Shown here piece by piece: positions 8,568 through 20,326 of a stretch of DNA of 64,000 nt. The stretch spans positions 14,553,501-14,617,500 of the forward strand of contig JAZHRO010000054.1 of assembly GCA_037157565.1 (NCBI GenBank), given 5' to 3'. The position numbers and the translations under genes were made by a program. The DNA comes from Thalassia testudinum. Lineage: Eukaryota; Streptophyta; Magnoliopsida; Alismatales; Hydrocharitaceae. The notes under the pieces were generated by a model. The model was not told the DNA's origin and searched no databases. It saw only the letters and a list, made by a program, of their open reading frames with translations. Numbering within the stretch: position 1 is the stretch's first letter; each line of letters begins with the position of its first letter.

Positions 8568-11296
8568 TGTTAGGACCCGAGGCACCAAGGCGACTTTAAG
8601 TCGTCTGGGAGTTGGCCCAGACTTCTGATTAGACGTCTGGACGCCTTCCCAGACGTCTGGAAATTAATTTTGCGTGCGTACGAGAGCGAATCTGCGCGCA
8701 TGCGCGCGCAGACTGATTCCCAGCCGCCCTCTTCTCTTTCTTTCTTCCCCCGCCGACTTGCAGAGTCCCCCTCGTGCCTACATATACCCCTCCTCTCCAT
8801 CACGCCACACCACTCCCTTCCACCCGTCTTCTCCTTCTCCCTGTCAGCGAGAGCGCGAGTGAGCGACAGCGGCAGAGCGGCTGCTGCGAGCGTGTGGGGG
8901 AGAGAAGCTGCTGCAAGAGGAAGAAGAAGCTCGATCGGGAGGGTGCGAGCTTGCCGGGGCAGCTAAAGCCGGCCAGTAGGAGAGCAGCGAGAGTGGGGTG
9001 TCGCGGAGGAGCTGCTACAGCTCAAGCAGCAGGCGGACGCGGCGCGACGCAGCCGTGCGTCGCGGGCGGAGGACGAACCGGGTCCTGATTCTGGGAAAAT
9101 TTCCCACAATCAGACGTCTGGACTTACGTCCAGACGACGCGTAAGACGTCTGGAGGAAGGTCCAGACGTCTAACAGGTACTATATTTTCCTATCTTCTTC
9201 TATTTACGCATGTACGGCCATGCAGCTGTCCGCCGCGTTCTCTAGGCCTCTTCGTGATGAGAGCGGTTGCGTGTGTGTACAGGTATTGTTCGGGAGGGCG
9301 CGTGGGCTCGCCATCCCACCCGAATCAGACGTCTGGCCACAGTACTAGACGACGGAGAGGTCCTCCAGACGTCCGAGGTGACAATCGGACGTCTGGAAAC
9401 TGACTTCAAACGATCCAGCGAGCTTCTGGACGTCTGAAGGACTGTGCAGAAGAAGGTATGGCATGATCGACGTTTTAAGACATCTAGAAGAAGTTCCAGA
9501 CGTCTGATTTTGGACAGACTCGTCGTTTTTGGCCTATTTAGGGTCCGTTCGGAGTCCGTTTTTCACGTTTCAAGTTGTGTTCGTTCCAGAATTAATTCCT
9601 CTACCTGTTTACAGTAGTTGTATACTGTTCTGAGAAACTCCTTGTGTCGATCCTTGTGATAGGACCCCATTCTGTTGCAGCTCTGGGAGTTGTGCAGGCG
9701 CGCGAGATTGCCGACCACGCCTCCAGTACTCCCAATTTTGCGGGTAGAGTGGTCCTTTAATTTATTTAACAATATTTGTACAATTACGAAATAATTAATA
9801 GATCCTAGGGAATTGCATGAATCATAGGACTGGAAAACTAGATTGAATGATAGATCCTAGGGAATTGCATGAATCCTAGGATTGGAAAACTAGATTGAAT
9901 GATAGATCCTAGGGTATGGCGTGAATCCTAGGACTGGAAAACAATTTAAGTATATAAGCATTGCAGTCTTGGAAAAGTGGAAAGGAAATGATAACTGCCT
10001 GTAAATTAAATTAGTTAACAGTTGTCTGTTAGGAATGGATAATTACGGTTGAGAACACGAATTGTGTGGACATAAAGTTAGAACAGTGAAACCTGAATTG
10101 GCTGAGTTAAAAGAGCTTGAACCCTACGGGGAATTAGGAGTAGAACTCCTGGAAAGTGAATGGAATAGAATTGGGGAAGTGAGCTGGCCCTTGAGTTCAG
10201 AGTACCAAGGAGAGCGACTGTCCCCCTGTTTAGTGCAGAGCGGAGCTAGCCACCCTAGGGACCCGGGGTTAGGACTTGCCACTTTGTACCGACTTTTGGG
10301 CCTCGTGTACACAGTACCGAGGCGAGCTACTAGTGTAGGGAGTGCACTAGCTACCCCACGGGTCCCGGGGTTCTGCTAGCTCTCCTACACTAACTTGTTA
10401 GGCCGACTGGGCAATCCAGGGTAGTCAGGCGAGGGTGCGCGGACTGTGGAGGGGAGAGACCCCTGTTTGGTTACTGTGGAGGGGCTGGACCCCTGTTACT
10501 AAGAGGGCTCTACCCTATACCGGTTCCGTGCTGTGCTTTGGGCGCACCCGTTAACGGAAACGACTGACCGCGTGCCAGTGTGGGGTAGCTACCCGTGCAT
10601 TTATCGCGCGTGCCGTAGTCACCGTTATGTTTGACAGCGACCTTGGGGTGGTTGACTGAGGGTAGGACCACCACGGGGGACTCTCCCAGCCAGGAGAGCA
10701 CCACATGTTACTTCTACTTTTCGGGAAAGACTGCAATCAAGATTGTTCCCACGAGGAACATTCAAGATCAAGAGAAGGATCTGATAAATAAATCAACAGT
10801 GAATAAATGGAAAAATATAAATAAAGGAAGTAGAAATATAACAACTATTGTCCACTCTACTGCTTCTTCTAGCTTTTAGTTGCCACTCAGCGTTTCGCTG
10901 ACGTGTCACCCTTATTACCTTTTCAGGACCAGGTGTTGAGCAGCCAGAGTCAGCGGCTGTGGAGGACGCTGGGCCTAGTAGAGCCCAGTAGGGTTACCTG
11001 TAGTATCTTCTGTACTTTTTGCTGTTGTTGTGAGTAGTTTTGTTTTCCCCCTGTACTCTCTTTATTGTAAGCTTCATGTTTATGTATATGTTTATTTCTC
11101 TACTGTTGTGGTGGTGTATACTGTAGTATTTCTTTTCTCTACTGCTGTATTTTGTTATTGCTAGTTATATACATGGTGAATGTGGTTTATTTTACTGCTC
11201 TTTTGGTTACTTTCTCGTTGGACAACTGGGTCTTGGGATTAGTCGAGTCGGTCCGATTCTCGTGTCTCATAGGGATTCGGGAATCGGGTCGTTACA
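8568..11296 (+). mobile_element. Solo LTR A (2729 bp) of a long-LTR retrotransposon
   Basis: It starts TGTTAGGACCCG and ends CGGGTCGTTACA, short inverted termini typical of LTRs. It is flanked by a perfect 5 bp duplication GCGAG (8563-8567 and 11297-11301), so it is a complete solo LTR left by recombination between two LTRs. Inside are a palindrome array (8590-9510), a TATA-like CATATA followed by a CT-rich start region (from 8781), and a 3' part with GC-rich short repeats (10060-10720). Related copies lie at 32836-35388 (plus) and 32042-46132 (minus, interrupted). The superfamily is unknown because no coding region is linked, though Ty3/gypsy is likely from the LTR size. Confidence 0.9.
8590..9515. 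repeat. Array of CCAGACGTCTGG palindromes
   Basis: About a dozen intact or near copies of AGACGTCT, usually extended to CCAGACGTCTGG, are spread over 0.9 kb in solo LTR A, for example at 8630, 8654, 9110, 9150, 9165, 9326, 9388 and 9499. The core GACGTC is the C-box recognised by plant bZIP factors (family knowledge). An enhancer role is inferred. Confidence 0.75.
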
Positions 11297-11301
11297 GCGA
11301 G

Positions 11302-12229
11302 GCCTAGGAGGCGATTGAGCCAGTTTGGCTCGAAAGAAAAATAAACCAAAAATAATCCAAGCTAATTCGAATTGGGTGAGGACGTAATAGGGTTTAGTCC
11401 GACCCTGAGAAGGGTGCTGTGTGTCCCCGAAAAGTCCTCGCCACAAACCAAAAACCAATTTTTGGTTAAAAAGAAAAGAAAACCAGTTCAGCTGAAGGTT
11501 TAAAGGGAAAGCTAAGGAGCAGAAGGGCTGAAGGCTAAGGAGACTAAGGAAATAAGGGAAAGGAAGGAGAAGAAAGAAGAAGGAACAGGTGCTAAGGAAG
11601 AAGCTTAAGGAAAAGATTAAGGGAGAAAGAGAAGGCTAGAAAAGAAGGCAGAACAGAAGAGAAGGAAAAGAAAAGAAGCTCGAGAGAGAAATAAGAGAAA
11701 AAGAGAAAAGATAGAGGATAAATAAAAGAAAAGGAAAATAGAGAAAGAGAGAAAGAAAGAAAGAAAGAAGAAGAAGAAAAGAGAAAGTGAGGCTGAAGAA
11801 TAAAAGAAAAAGTAATTGTATACTTGCTATATTTTTAAATTTCTTTTTGATTTCAATTGTTGTATTAAGGCTTGTTGTAATTAGAAAACTTTCATTTGCC
11901 TTAAATCTTTTTAAATAAATGTTGAAAGATTTCATTTGGGATTTTGCATATTTTCTTAAATTTAAACCATTTTTGCAAAATTCATGTTTCTACAATGAAC
12001 TTAATTATACCTCCTATATCTATAAGATATATAAAGTTACTTGGTGAATTTAAAATAACATATACCTCCCAGTAAATAACCTGGACTCAACTAGTTAAAA
12101 AAATTCTAAAATGTTAGGTTAATTCGACCCTATATTACTAACTGACACAATTTCGAGTTAACCTAAGTTACTATCTTCTACTCTTAATTAAGTAAAATTA
12201 ACTTAATTAACTGAGTTGAGGTGTAGAAA
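11302..12229. other. LTR-like non-coding DNA, right part of the interrupted sequence
   Basis: It continues the sequence interrupted by the solo LTR. A purine-rich stretch at 11460-11810 is followed by T-rich and AT-rich DNA to the LINE junction. No coding region is seen; the ORFs here are low-complexity artefacts. Confidence 0.4.
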
Positions 12230-13990
12230 CGACCAGTATCTTGGGTGTATCTTTGGGAGATATTCAGGAGGAGAGGATTTCCGGAGACATGGGTACAGTG
12301 GATAAAGAGATGTGTAATCACATCCTCCTTATCACCTTTGATTAATGGGCGTCCTACAAGGCAATGGATACAGCTGCAGAAATGAGTCAAACAGGGGTGT
12401 CCCGTGGCCCCTCGCATTTTTATTTTGGCAATGGACATGCTAGCCAGGTTTGCCTTCAAGGCGTGCTCAGGTGGCTTGCTGCATGGGTACACCCTTTATA
12501 CCAAAAGCGCATTGACGCCCATTTTATAGTTTGCAGATGACAAAGTGTTTTTCATTGAAGGATGGGTACTAGAGGTGGAAGGCATCAAGTATTTGGTGGA
12601 TATTTTCAGCAAGGTGACAGGGTTACAGATAAATTGTGCTAAATCTTCCCTTATCTGTTTTGGTGATGCGTGTAAAATGAAGGAGAAATTGTCCCAGATT
12701 CTGTAGATGCCAGTAGTGAACCTCCTGATCCACTATCTTAGTTTACCACTCCAAGCCAAGAAGACGAAGAAGAAAGATTGGTCACAACTTTTTGAGTGGA
12801 TCTCTTTGGAGATGGTAGGATGGTGTTGGCGTTTCCTGTCTAAAGGTAGGAGGTTGGTCCTCCTAAATTCAGTGCTTTCCACTAACCCGGTCTTTTCCCT
12901 CTCCATGTTCAGACCACCTGGCTCTGTTTTAAAAAGAACTGATGTGTTAGGAAAAAGGTTCTATTGGAAGGGGCCAATGCGTAGTGGACATTTTATGCAA
13001 CCCATCAAGTCTAGCACCGTTTGTAAGCCAAAGAAGAGGGGAGGCTTGGGTGTTCGCTCACTTAGAGAATTTGGGAATTAGCTCTTATTCAAATGGGGTG
13101 TGATCATTTTGAGAGGTGATGAAGGACCATGGCAGACAGTGGTTAGAGATTCATATAGTGGTACGGCTATGGTGAAAGACATGTTGCATCTGGGCTCGGT
13201 ATCCCCCTTTTGGGATTTTGTGTCTAGAACAGTGGTGGATCATTTTCAGGTTTTTTCTTCGATACTTGGATGTGGGGAATAATTCAGATTATGGGAAGAT
13301 GATTGGTGTGGGTTGGGACAACTCGAAGAGTTATGCACATGTGTGTATGGGGCATCTAACATGAAGGAAACATTAGTGGCAGACATGTGGCAGCTAGATG
13401 TATAGGTGTGGAAGTCTTTTCCATCTAGTGATGTGCATCACACTAGAATGGGAGAGGAGGCGAATAGACTTATGACAACCTTGGAAGCCTTTAAACCAAG
13501 GGAAGGGCTAGATAGGTTTGAATGGAAGGGAGGGGTCTATGCACCGATTAAAACCTTTGAGATTCTATGTGATTCACAGGGGGATGATGATGTTCATAGG
13601 CGTATTTGCTCCCAGTTGTAGAAGTTGAAGATTCCTTGAAAGGTGCAAATTTTTTGTGGATAGTCAGGCATGATGGACTAGTTACGAGCACTTATAGGAA
13701 AACTCTGGAGATTGATGTAGTCTAGTGTCCATTGTGTGCTTATGAAGAGGATGATGTTCGACACCTATTTAGTACGTGCTTGGTGACCAACGAAGTTTGG
13801 AGCAGGTTCTGCCACTTTTCTTTACCCACATGGCTGGTGTTATGGTCTAGCTTTTTGTATGTTGACAAGCCACGTGTGTATGTGGCTACTGTACTTTGGG
13901 CTATGTAGAAATTTAGAAATGGCGCATGTTTAATGGTAACAATGTTTGGGTGGAAAACATTTGTGGTGATGTAGTGTTAAGTACCAAAAT
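12230..13990 (+). pseudogene. L1-type LINE remnant: reverse transcriptase and zf-RVT region
   Basis: In shifting frames the sequence encodes a plant L1 reverse transcriptase from about its middle: RRRGFPETW near 12270, KQGCPVAPRIFILAMDMLARF near 12395, then FADD (the catalytic box, Phe for Tyr) near 12525. The RT C-terminal part is the 12707-13081 frame (LSKGRRLVLLNSVLS, KPKKRGGLGVRSL). A zf-RVT-like CPLCAYEEDDVRHLFSTC lies near 13725. Stops and frameshifts break it throughout. The endonuclease and ORF1 are missing, as expected of a 5'-truncated LINE. It would nick DNA and reverse-transcribe its RNA if it were whole. Confidence 0.85.
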
Positions 13991-14647
13991 GTGACAGGAT
14001 AATTTGTAATTTATATTTATATTGAATAAAATTGGACAACTAGTGTTATCGGTAGTGATCATTTCTCTTTGTAATAAAAATTACTAGTTTTAAACCCTCA
14101 CCTTAGTGTGGGAATGTAAAGTTATAATAATATCAAAATTATACCACTCAAAATACATCGCACATTATAAAATATATTATTGAATATATTTTGATTTTTA
14201 ACTATTATGCTTCGGTGGAAAGCTAAAATGTAATGGTGTATTTGTATTTTGATTTTAGATTAATGTGTTTCAATGAAAAATCAAAACATATCAATTAAAA
14301 TCAAAATGTACCAGTATATTTGGTTTAGTGGGGATGTTTATTTATTTTTTAATCAGTATATTTTACTATTCAATAAATATATTTTAATGAAAAATTACAT
14401 CTACTAAAAATCAAAATATAGTAATATATTTAATTTATTGAATGTGGATATTTCTTCACTTTTTTTAAAAAAAATAAAAGCATCAATTTTAATTTTGCAT
14501 TCAAATTCGATCTCAAATTTATTATACTATATCTAAAATTACATAATTAAAACATTAATTTTATTGTTTAACCTATCATAAACATGAGAGAGAGAGCCTC
14601 TGTGTGTCAGAGAGTGAGGGGGGTGGGGGGCCGACGAAGATTCCATA
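13991..14647. other. AT-rich intergenic DNA
   Basis: No gene is seen. Repeated phrases such as TAAAATCAAAATATA suggest a decayed AT-rich repeat. A GA microsatellite and a G-run occur near 14590-14630. Confidence 0.5.
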
Positions 14648-15551
14648 AAGTAAAGCAAAGTTTTTTAAATGTAATTGAATAGCGGTAGAAATTAATTATT
14701 ATAGGTGCTACTCAACTCCTAATTATATATAATAAGATGGGGGTGAGGTGAAAGTTATCCGAGTCCAAATGAAATTAACATTAAATATTTTACGATGACT
14801 ATGATTCATATATTATTATTTTAAGTTTTGAAGTTGAATGAGAATTTGATGATTATGAATATTAATTTGCATATTCACTCTATTTATTGGAAATAACCCC
14901 TCATGAAAAGGATGTAAAAAAGGAATTGTGATTTGGAATAAAACAACATAAAAAAATTTTGAGAACATAATTGATGAGTTATGATTGATATTACATACTT
15001 AATCATTAAAAATGATTAATATTGTTGGTTGATAATTTTTTTTAGGATATAATTACAACGAGATTGGTGGAAGTGATATCTAAGAGTTTTAATTCAATAA
15101 AGGAAAGTAAAGTTTATTAAAAGTAATTGAATAGTGGTAGAAACTAATTCTTACAGTTGCTCCTCAACGCTTAATTATATATGTAAAGATGAGGGTGAGG
15201 TGGAATTTATCCAAGTCTAAATGAAATTAACATTAAATACTTTACGACGACTATGATTCATGTATTATTATTTTAAATTATGAGGTTGAATGAGAATTTG
15301 ATGATTATGAATATTAATTTATGTATTTGCACAATTTATTAGAAACAATTACTTATGAAAAGGATGTAAAAAAAGAACCATGACTTGGAATAAAACAACA
15401 TAAAAGAATTTTAAGGATATAATTGATGACTTAGGATTGGTGTTATATACTTAGTCATTAAAAGTGACTAACATTGTTGGTTGATAATGTTTTTTAGGAT
15501 ATAGCTAGACCGAGATCGGTGGAAGTGATATCTAAGAGTTTCAATCTTATG
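14648..15551. repeat. 452 bp direct tandem duplication
   Basis: Two head-to-tail copies lie at 14648-15099 and 15100-15551. Landmarks keep an exact 452 bp offset at both ends: GTAATTGAATAG at 14671 and 15123, and GGTGGAAGTGATATC at 15066 and 15518. The copies have diverged by point changes but few indels. No coding capacity. Confidence 0.9.
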
Positions 15552-17430
15552 TGCAATTTACTTTCTTTTGCTTTAGTTATTAGATGTGATAAATCCTTTA
15601 GATGTTACTTCCTTTCAAACTAGAATCAATTTTATGTTTCTGCATGGATTATGGACTATATTTATTTCTTACTCTATTGATGATGCTCCAGTTATTTTCT
15701 TTATGATGAATGAATCATATCCATGAACCATGGTCGAATTTCTACATTCTTGGGTATTATCAAAAAAAAAAAGTTGGTATGAATGTTATGTAAATTTAAC
15801 ATCTTCCTTATGGCCTAGAATCTAATAATAGTTGTTAAAACTAGTTCTAAGGCTTTTCAGGGGTCTTCTTGCAAGGTAGGGACCTTAATCCCTCTCCTTT
15901 GTGTTTCTTTTGATCCTTGTAGTTAATGTAATATTTGTCATTGCATATGATAAATGCATGCATTTGGATGAATACATGAATAGTCTTGGAATGCATGAAT
16001 TTAAATCTTGGCTTTTATGGTTTGAAATGGAGGTTTTTAATCTATGTTCTAGAGGGTGATTTGTGGTGTTTTAAATGTTTATTTTTTTGGGTTTAATCAT
16101 GCTTAGAGGACGTATGAATATGGTCTAAAATAGGGACAAATTGGACTTCATTCAAGGTTTGAAACTACTAACCAGTAAGCATATAGTACTGGTACTAAAT
16201 TTTAGTATCGATACTAAACTGTACCAGTGCATAAGTTTAGTATCGATACTACACCCAGTTGTGGCTTTTGATAGTTGATGATTTGGGGTTTCTTTTTTGT
16301 TTATTTGTCAAGGAGTTTGGGAAGATATTAAACCTAATTAAAGGGTATTTGAGGATTAACTCAAGGGTTAATCATGAAATAGAAACTAAGAACATAACCT
16401 AGTAGAATGGACAAGAATGAAAGCTTGAAAGAGACCCTCTCTATGAGGTAAATGATGCGTATGCGTGACTTTTGGTGTATGTGCTTCTGTAATCCAAATG
16501 AATGGATTAAGCTAGATATTAGCCAAAGAGGTGTTTTGAATACCATAGAAATCAGTGAGGGAGTAATGAAAGGATTAAGCCTTACCCCTCACGTGCCTCC
16601 GTGAAACTAGAACTTATTCATAGTGTTAATGACAATATGAATCCATCACCTATTGAATAAGGAGTTTAGGTGGAATAGTTATACAAGGATTAACAGAGAT
16701 ATTGCAAATACTGAATGAAATGATTCTATTTCACCAGAAATGTAGGTTCTTGAAGAATGTCATGGATATCTCATGGAACCTAGTTAGAGCCTATGATGCA
16801 TAGCTATTTATGTATAGCTATGTATGAGATCTATCTAGTGAGCTATGGAAATGGGATATGAAACCGTAAGTAGTAGAGTAATACAAGAAAGGCTTTTAAG
16901 TAACTAACAACCAAGGTTAAAAGCTATAATTAGTTACTTAAATATTAAGGGGTTGTATAGGATACTTGGTCGGGACTCGGATAGGTTGTATTAATATGGC
17001 GAAATTATCGTTTAAGTGAGTATAGTGGTTAACCTAAATCAAGCCTAACCATCTTTTTACAAAATTTTTAACCTGACCTACTTAATTTTATCTTGGTCAC
17101 TTTTAGACCCAGGGTCGAACTTAGGGAGGTGGGAATTAGAGGTGAATAAGTTTCTACACCTTTCCTACAACGAATCTCTTCCGTGCGTTTACTATGTTTT
17201 TGGTCTTTTTCTATTTAAGATTTTTTTGCTGATAATTTTATCATTGAGGTACACTCTCAAAATCAGATCATCAGCTTTGAGCCAATTTAGGGTTCCAAAA
17301 AATGTTCTTGTTATTCGCAAGACCGAGTACTTGCAAGATAATGATTATCTTTTCTCTTTTACTATTTTTTCAATCTTTTTAATAGTTGGAAACAAAAAAG
17401 AAATAGAGATTGCTTGTAAAGAAGTAAATA
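15552..17430. other. AT-rich intergenic DNA with TAGTATCGATACTA palindromes
   Basis: No gene is supported. TTTAGTATCGATACTAAA (16201-16218) is a perfect 18 bp palindrome, and its core recurs at 16235-16252 next to GTACTGGTACT/ACCAGT motifs. This looks like decayed retrotransposon LTR DNA, but neither end can be placed. Confidence 0.4.
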
Positions 17431-18350
17431 TAGTATATATATATATATAGGGGTGGGGGTGGAGGTGGAAATGGCGTGTACCACAGTGTCGAGTTGGTCG
17501 ACGTCTAGAAAGACGCAACCAATAGGACGAAGTGCTATGTGGAGTGTAGGATGGATGTGTGAGAGTGTGTGCGGAGACGCTTTCTTTACGCGGGTATCGG
17601 GGAATATCAACAACTGATGCAGATATTCCCGTGATATAACGTGTGGTGTAAGGATACAGATAGGTGATATGAATGTAAATATATATATATATATTTGTAT
17701 ATATATAGATAGGGTTGTAACTATATAGGTGTATATATATATATATATGTGAGTTTGAACGTGTACAAGTGAGTGTGTGTGTGTACGAGAGTGTGTGTGT
17801 GTATGAATGTGTGAGTGTCTATGAGAGAGAGAGCGCAGGCGTTTAAGGCGTCTGGTGGAGGCAACCGTCGTCTGATGGCCTAGGCACAGGCGAAGGCACG
17901 CGCAGGCGCAGGCGCGCAAGGGTGCGCGCGCGCGCGTTGGAGGGAGCAGGCGTGAGGGAGAGCACAGTGCACCGCGCTGCAGCGCAGGAGTGGACGCGGA
18001 CGAAGACGTGGGTGCGAGTGCGAGCGCTGGAGCGAGTGCGGGCGCAGACGCGGGTGCGGGCGCTGTGCTGACTGGCTGGAGGCGGTAGTGGCGCGGAGAG
18101 AGAGCGCGCGGTGACCGGATAAGTGAGAAACTCTCCAGTCACCTTACTGTAGCTACAGTGTCGCGCAGAAACGCGTGAACAGTAGCTACAATGCCGCACT
18201 ACTCGGACAACCGGTTGCAGCCGGTTCTGCATGCGCGCACGCTGGAAGGCGCCTGCGCACGTGGAAGGAGCTTGTGCCGACTGCTGGCGTGCGCGCGACT
18301 GCTGCTGCTGAGCTTTGAAGCTTGAAGCTTCGGCAATGGTGGGAAGGGCT
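17431..18350. repeat. Low-complexity tract: TA/GT microsatellites then GC-rich GA/GC repeats
   Basis: TA and GT dinucleotide runs (17430-17820) pass into a GC-rich block with GCGCGCGC and GAGCG-type repeats (17880-18130). Long minus-strand ORFs here come from the repeat composition and show no domain. Confidence 0.6.
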
Positions 18351-18875
18351 GAGCGATGGAAACAGAGAGTGGAATCCACCACGCCCACCTGCTCTTGGAT
18401 GAGTTGGGCGGTGGTAGGACTCACAGTGGTGGTCGTGGGACCACTGTGAGACTGCTCCTGCCCGCAGCGTATCTCTTCAGTGGGAAGAGGTGCTACGTAT
18501 GGAGGGGAGAGGGGAGGAGATGGCTTGGAGGAAGGGTCTGCGGGTGTGTCTATGTGCTAGGCTCTCTCTCACAAGGAAGCGGGGAGGGCTTTTTTTAAAG
18601 AAGAAGGAGGCATGCACGGCCATGCCCTGGGTGTGCATGACCAGCCATGCAGCCGGCAGGGAATGGTATTGGCAGAGAATGGCGCGAAGAAGAAGCAGCC
18701 CATGCCCTGAGCCGCGTGGAGAAGAAGTTCAAAGTAAAATAAAAAATGAAGATAGTGAAATTGCGAGGCAGCACTTGAAGAAGATGTTATTTACATGGTC
18801 AATTATTCACTTTCCTCCTCTCTCAAATAAATGCATGCATGTGTCAATTTTTACAAATGCAACTATGGCTACCTA
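18351..18875. other. Non-coding stretch with an 11 bp hairpin
   Basis: No coding region is recognised. CTCACAGTGGT (18420-18430) and ACCACTGTGAG (18440-18450) form a perfect stem with a 9-base loop. Confidence 0.5.
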
Positions 18876-20326
18876 ATATGCAATGGCAATGCTAGGAAAT
18901 AACACAAGATGGCATTTTTATTGGTGTATTTTTGCTGTGCAATCAATACTCAACTTGGACTTGATGAATAATGGGTTCACAAGAATTTTGAATGGGTCCT
19001 AAGGAGAAGTAGATGGATTATACCTAAGATTTGACTCGAAATCAGATAATTTCCAGTTGTGGTGGTTGTTCGAGGATTGAAAAGCAAGACTCACCACAAC
19101 TACGAGCGATATTGAGGCAGTAGCTCAACTAGCACCCATAAGAGTGGATAATGGGTTGGAACATTGTAACTCTGTGAACATGGGGTTCACTTTATTAGGT
19201 TGGAAACCCAAGGCATATGGTAGTTGGTAGCTACCGATGGTTAACCTTGCAACTTGGAGAGTTCTCGGTTATGGTGGCATGCCGCGTGCCAATCGTTGAA
19301 ATGAGGTACTTATAGCGAAATCTCTATTAGCATTCGTTGATGTGAATGATGTTAGGGTAAGTGGATTTGTGACCAGTAATACTCATAGCAAAACTTTATA
19401 GGTGCCTGCACATGCGGATGACATTGTGGTATCACTTAAATGAGATACTTGTAGTGAAAGCTTTGTATTGTGATATCACTTAAATGAGATACTTGTAGAG
19501 AAAGCTTTGTAGGCATCTGCAGATGCGGATGGTGTGTACCTGAAAGGAGTTAAATGTGAAGTACTCCTTCCTAACAAAAAGTGAGCAACAATGTTAGACA
19601 GTTTAACATTCCAAGTGTCCATCTACTTTCATCGCCAAAGATCTAAAAGGTTGAATGGACCCAAAGCTTTATGGGGATCTTGGGGATTGGGTAGAGGGTG
19701 AAGCCCTCTAGATCTAACACAACTAATGAAAAGTAGATAGTTCTTCCTCTTTAATGAAGGATTCAAATGACTCATCTTAAACATGAGGAATGATTCGTGA
19801 TAAGCCTATAAGGAAATAGTAGACATAAAGATATTAAAATAACAATTGAAAGCACTTGGATTTGCACCGGTAGGGTGTCCATAGAAATTAAATTGGACCT
19901 AAAACTATCTTATCTTTTGTAAAATCATAGAATCATGACTTTAGTGAGCCACTTAGCTTATCCCTACTTTACAACTTATTTTTAGGTTAAGCAACGGATT
20001 GTTGAGTCATAGAGTCATACATGACTTAGTGTAATGCGAGTTCGAGAAACTAGTGTTCTAAAGTTAGAGGATTGAGTCTAAGTCAAGTATCATTTTGGAA
20101 TTCTAAATTATTATTATTATTTTTTAGCTTTTTCTTTGAAACATAGTTTCGTTATCATTTTTGGAAATTTACTGTTGTCATCTCTGCTGTATTGTAACTT
20201 AAGCAAAAGAATTTAAAATTATAATTAGGCCACCTAAGTAACCCTTGTTGTCTAGGTTCAGGTGATAACCTCAACCTTATCCGTAAAACCCAACTCCAAT
20301 AGGATTTAGAGTTTTAGGGCATGACA
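18876..20326. other. Probable LTR-derived fragment with short tandem repeats
   Basis: It ends with AGGGCATGACA, an ending often seen on plant gypsy LTRs, but the matching start and a target duplication were not found. A 44 bp unit (TATCACTTAAATGAGATACT...) is tandemly duplicated at 19430-19467 and 19474-19511, with more distant copies just upstream. No ORF of note. Confidence 0.35.

Noticed and set aside
8388..8600. A U6 or other snRNA gene behind the USE + TATA motif
   Set aside because: The downstream sequence does not resemble U6, U3 or 7SL RNA, and the region is LTR-like.
8590..9515. A CRISPR-like array
   Set aside because: The repeated unit is a 12 bp palindrome with irregular spacing and variable flanks, in plant nuclear LTR DNA.
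17362..18424. Minus-strand ORFs of 185 and 193 codons
   Set aside because: Built from TA/GT microsatellites and GC-rich repeats (His-Thr and Arg-Ala runs); no start context or domain.
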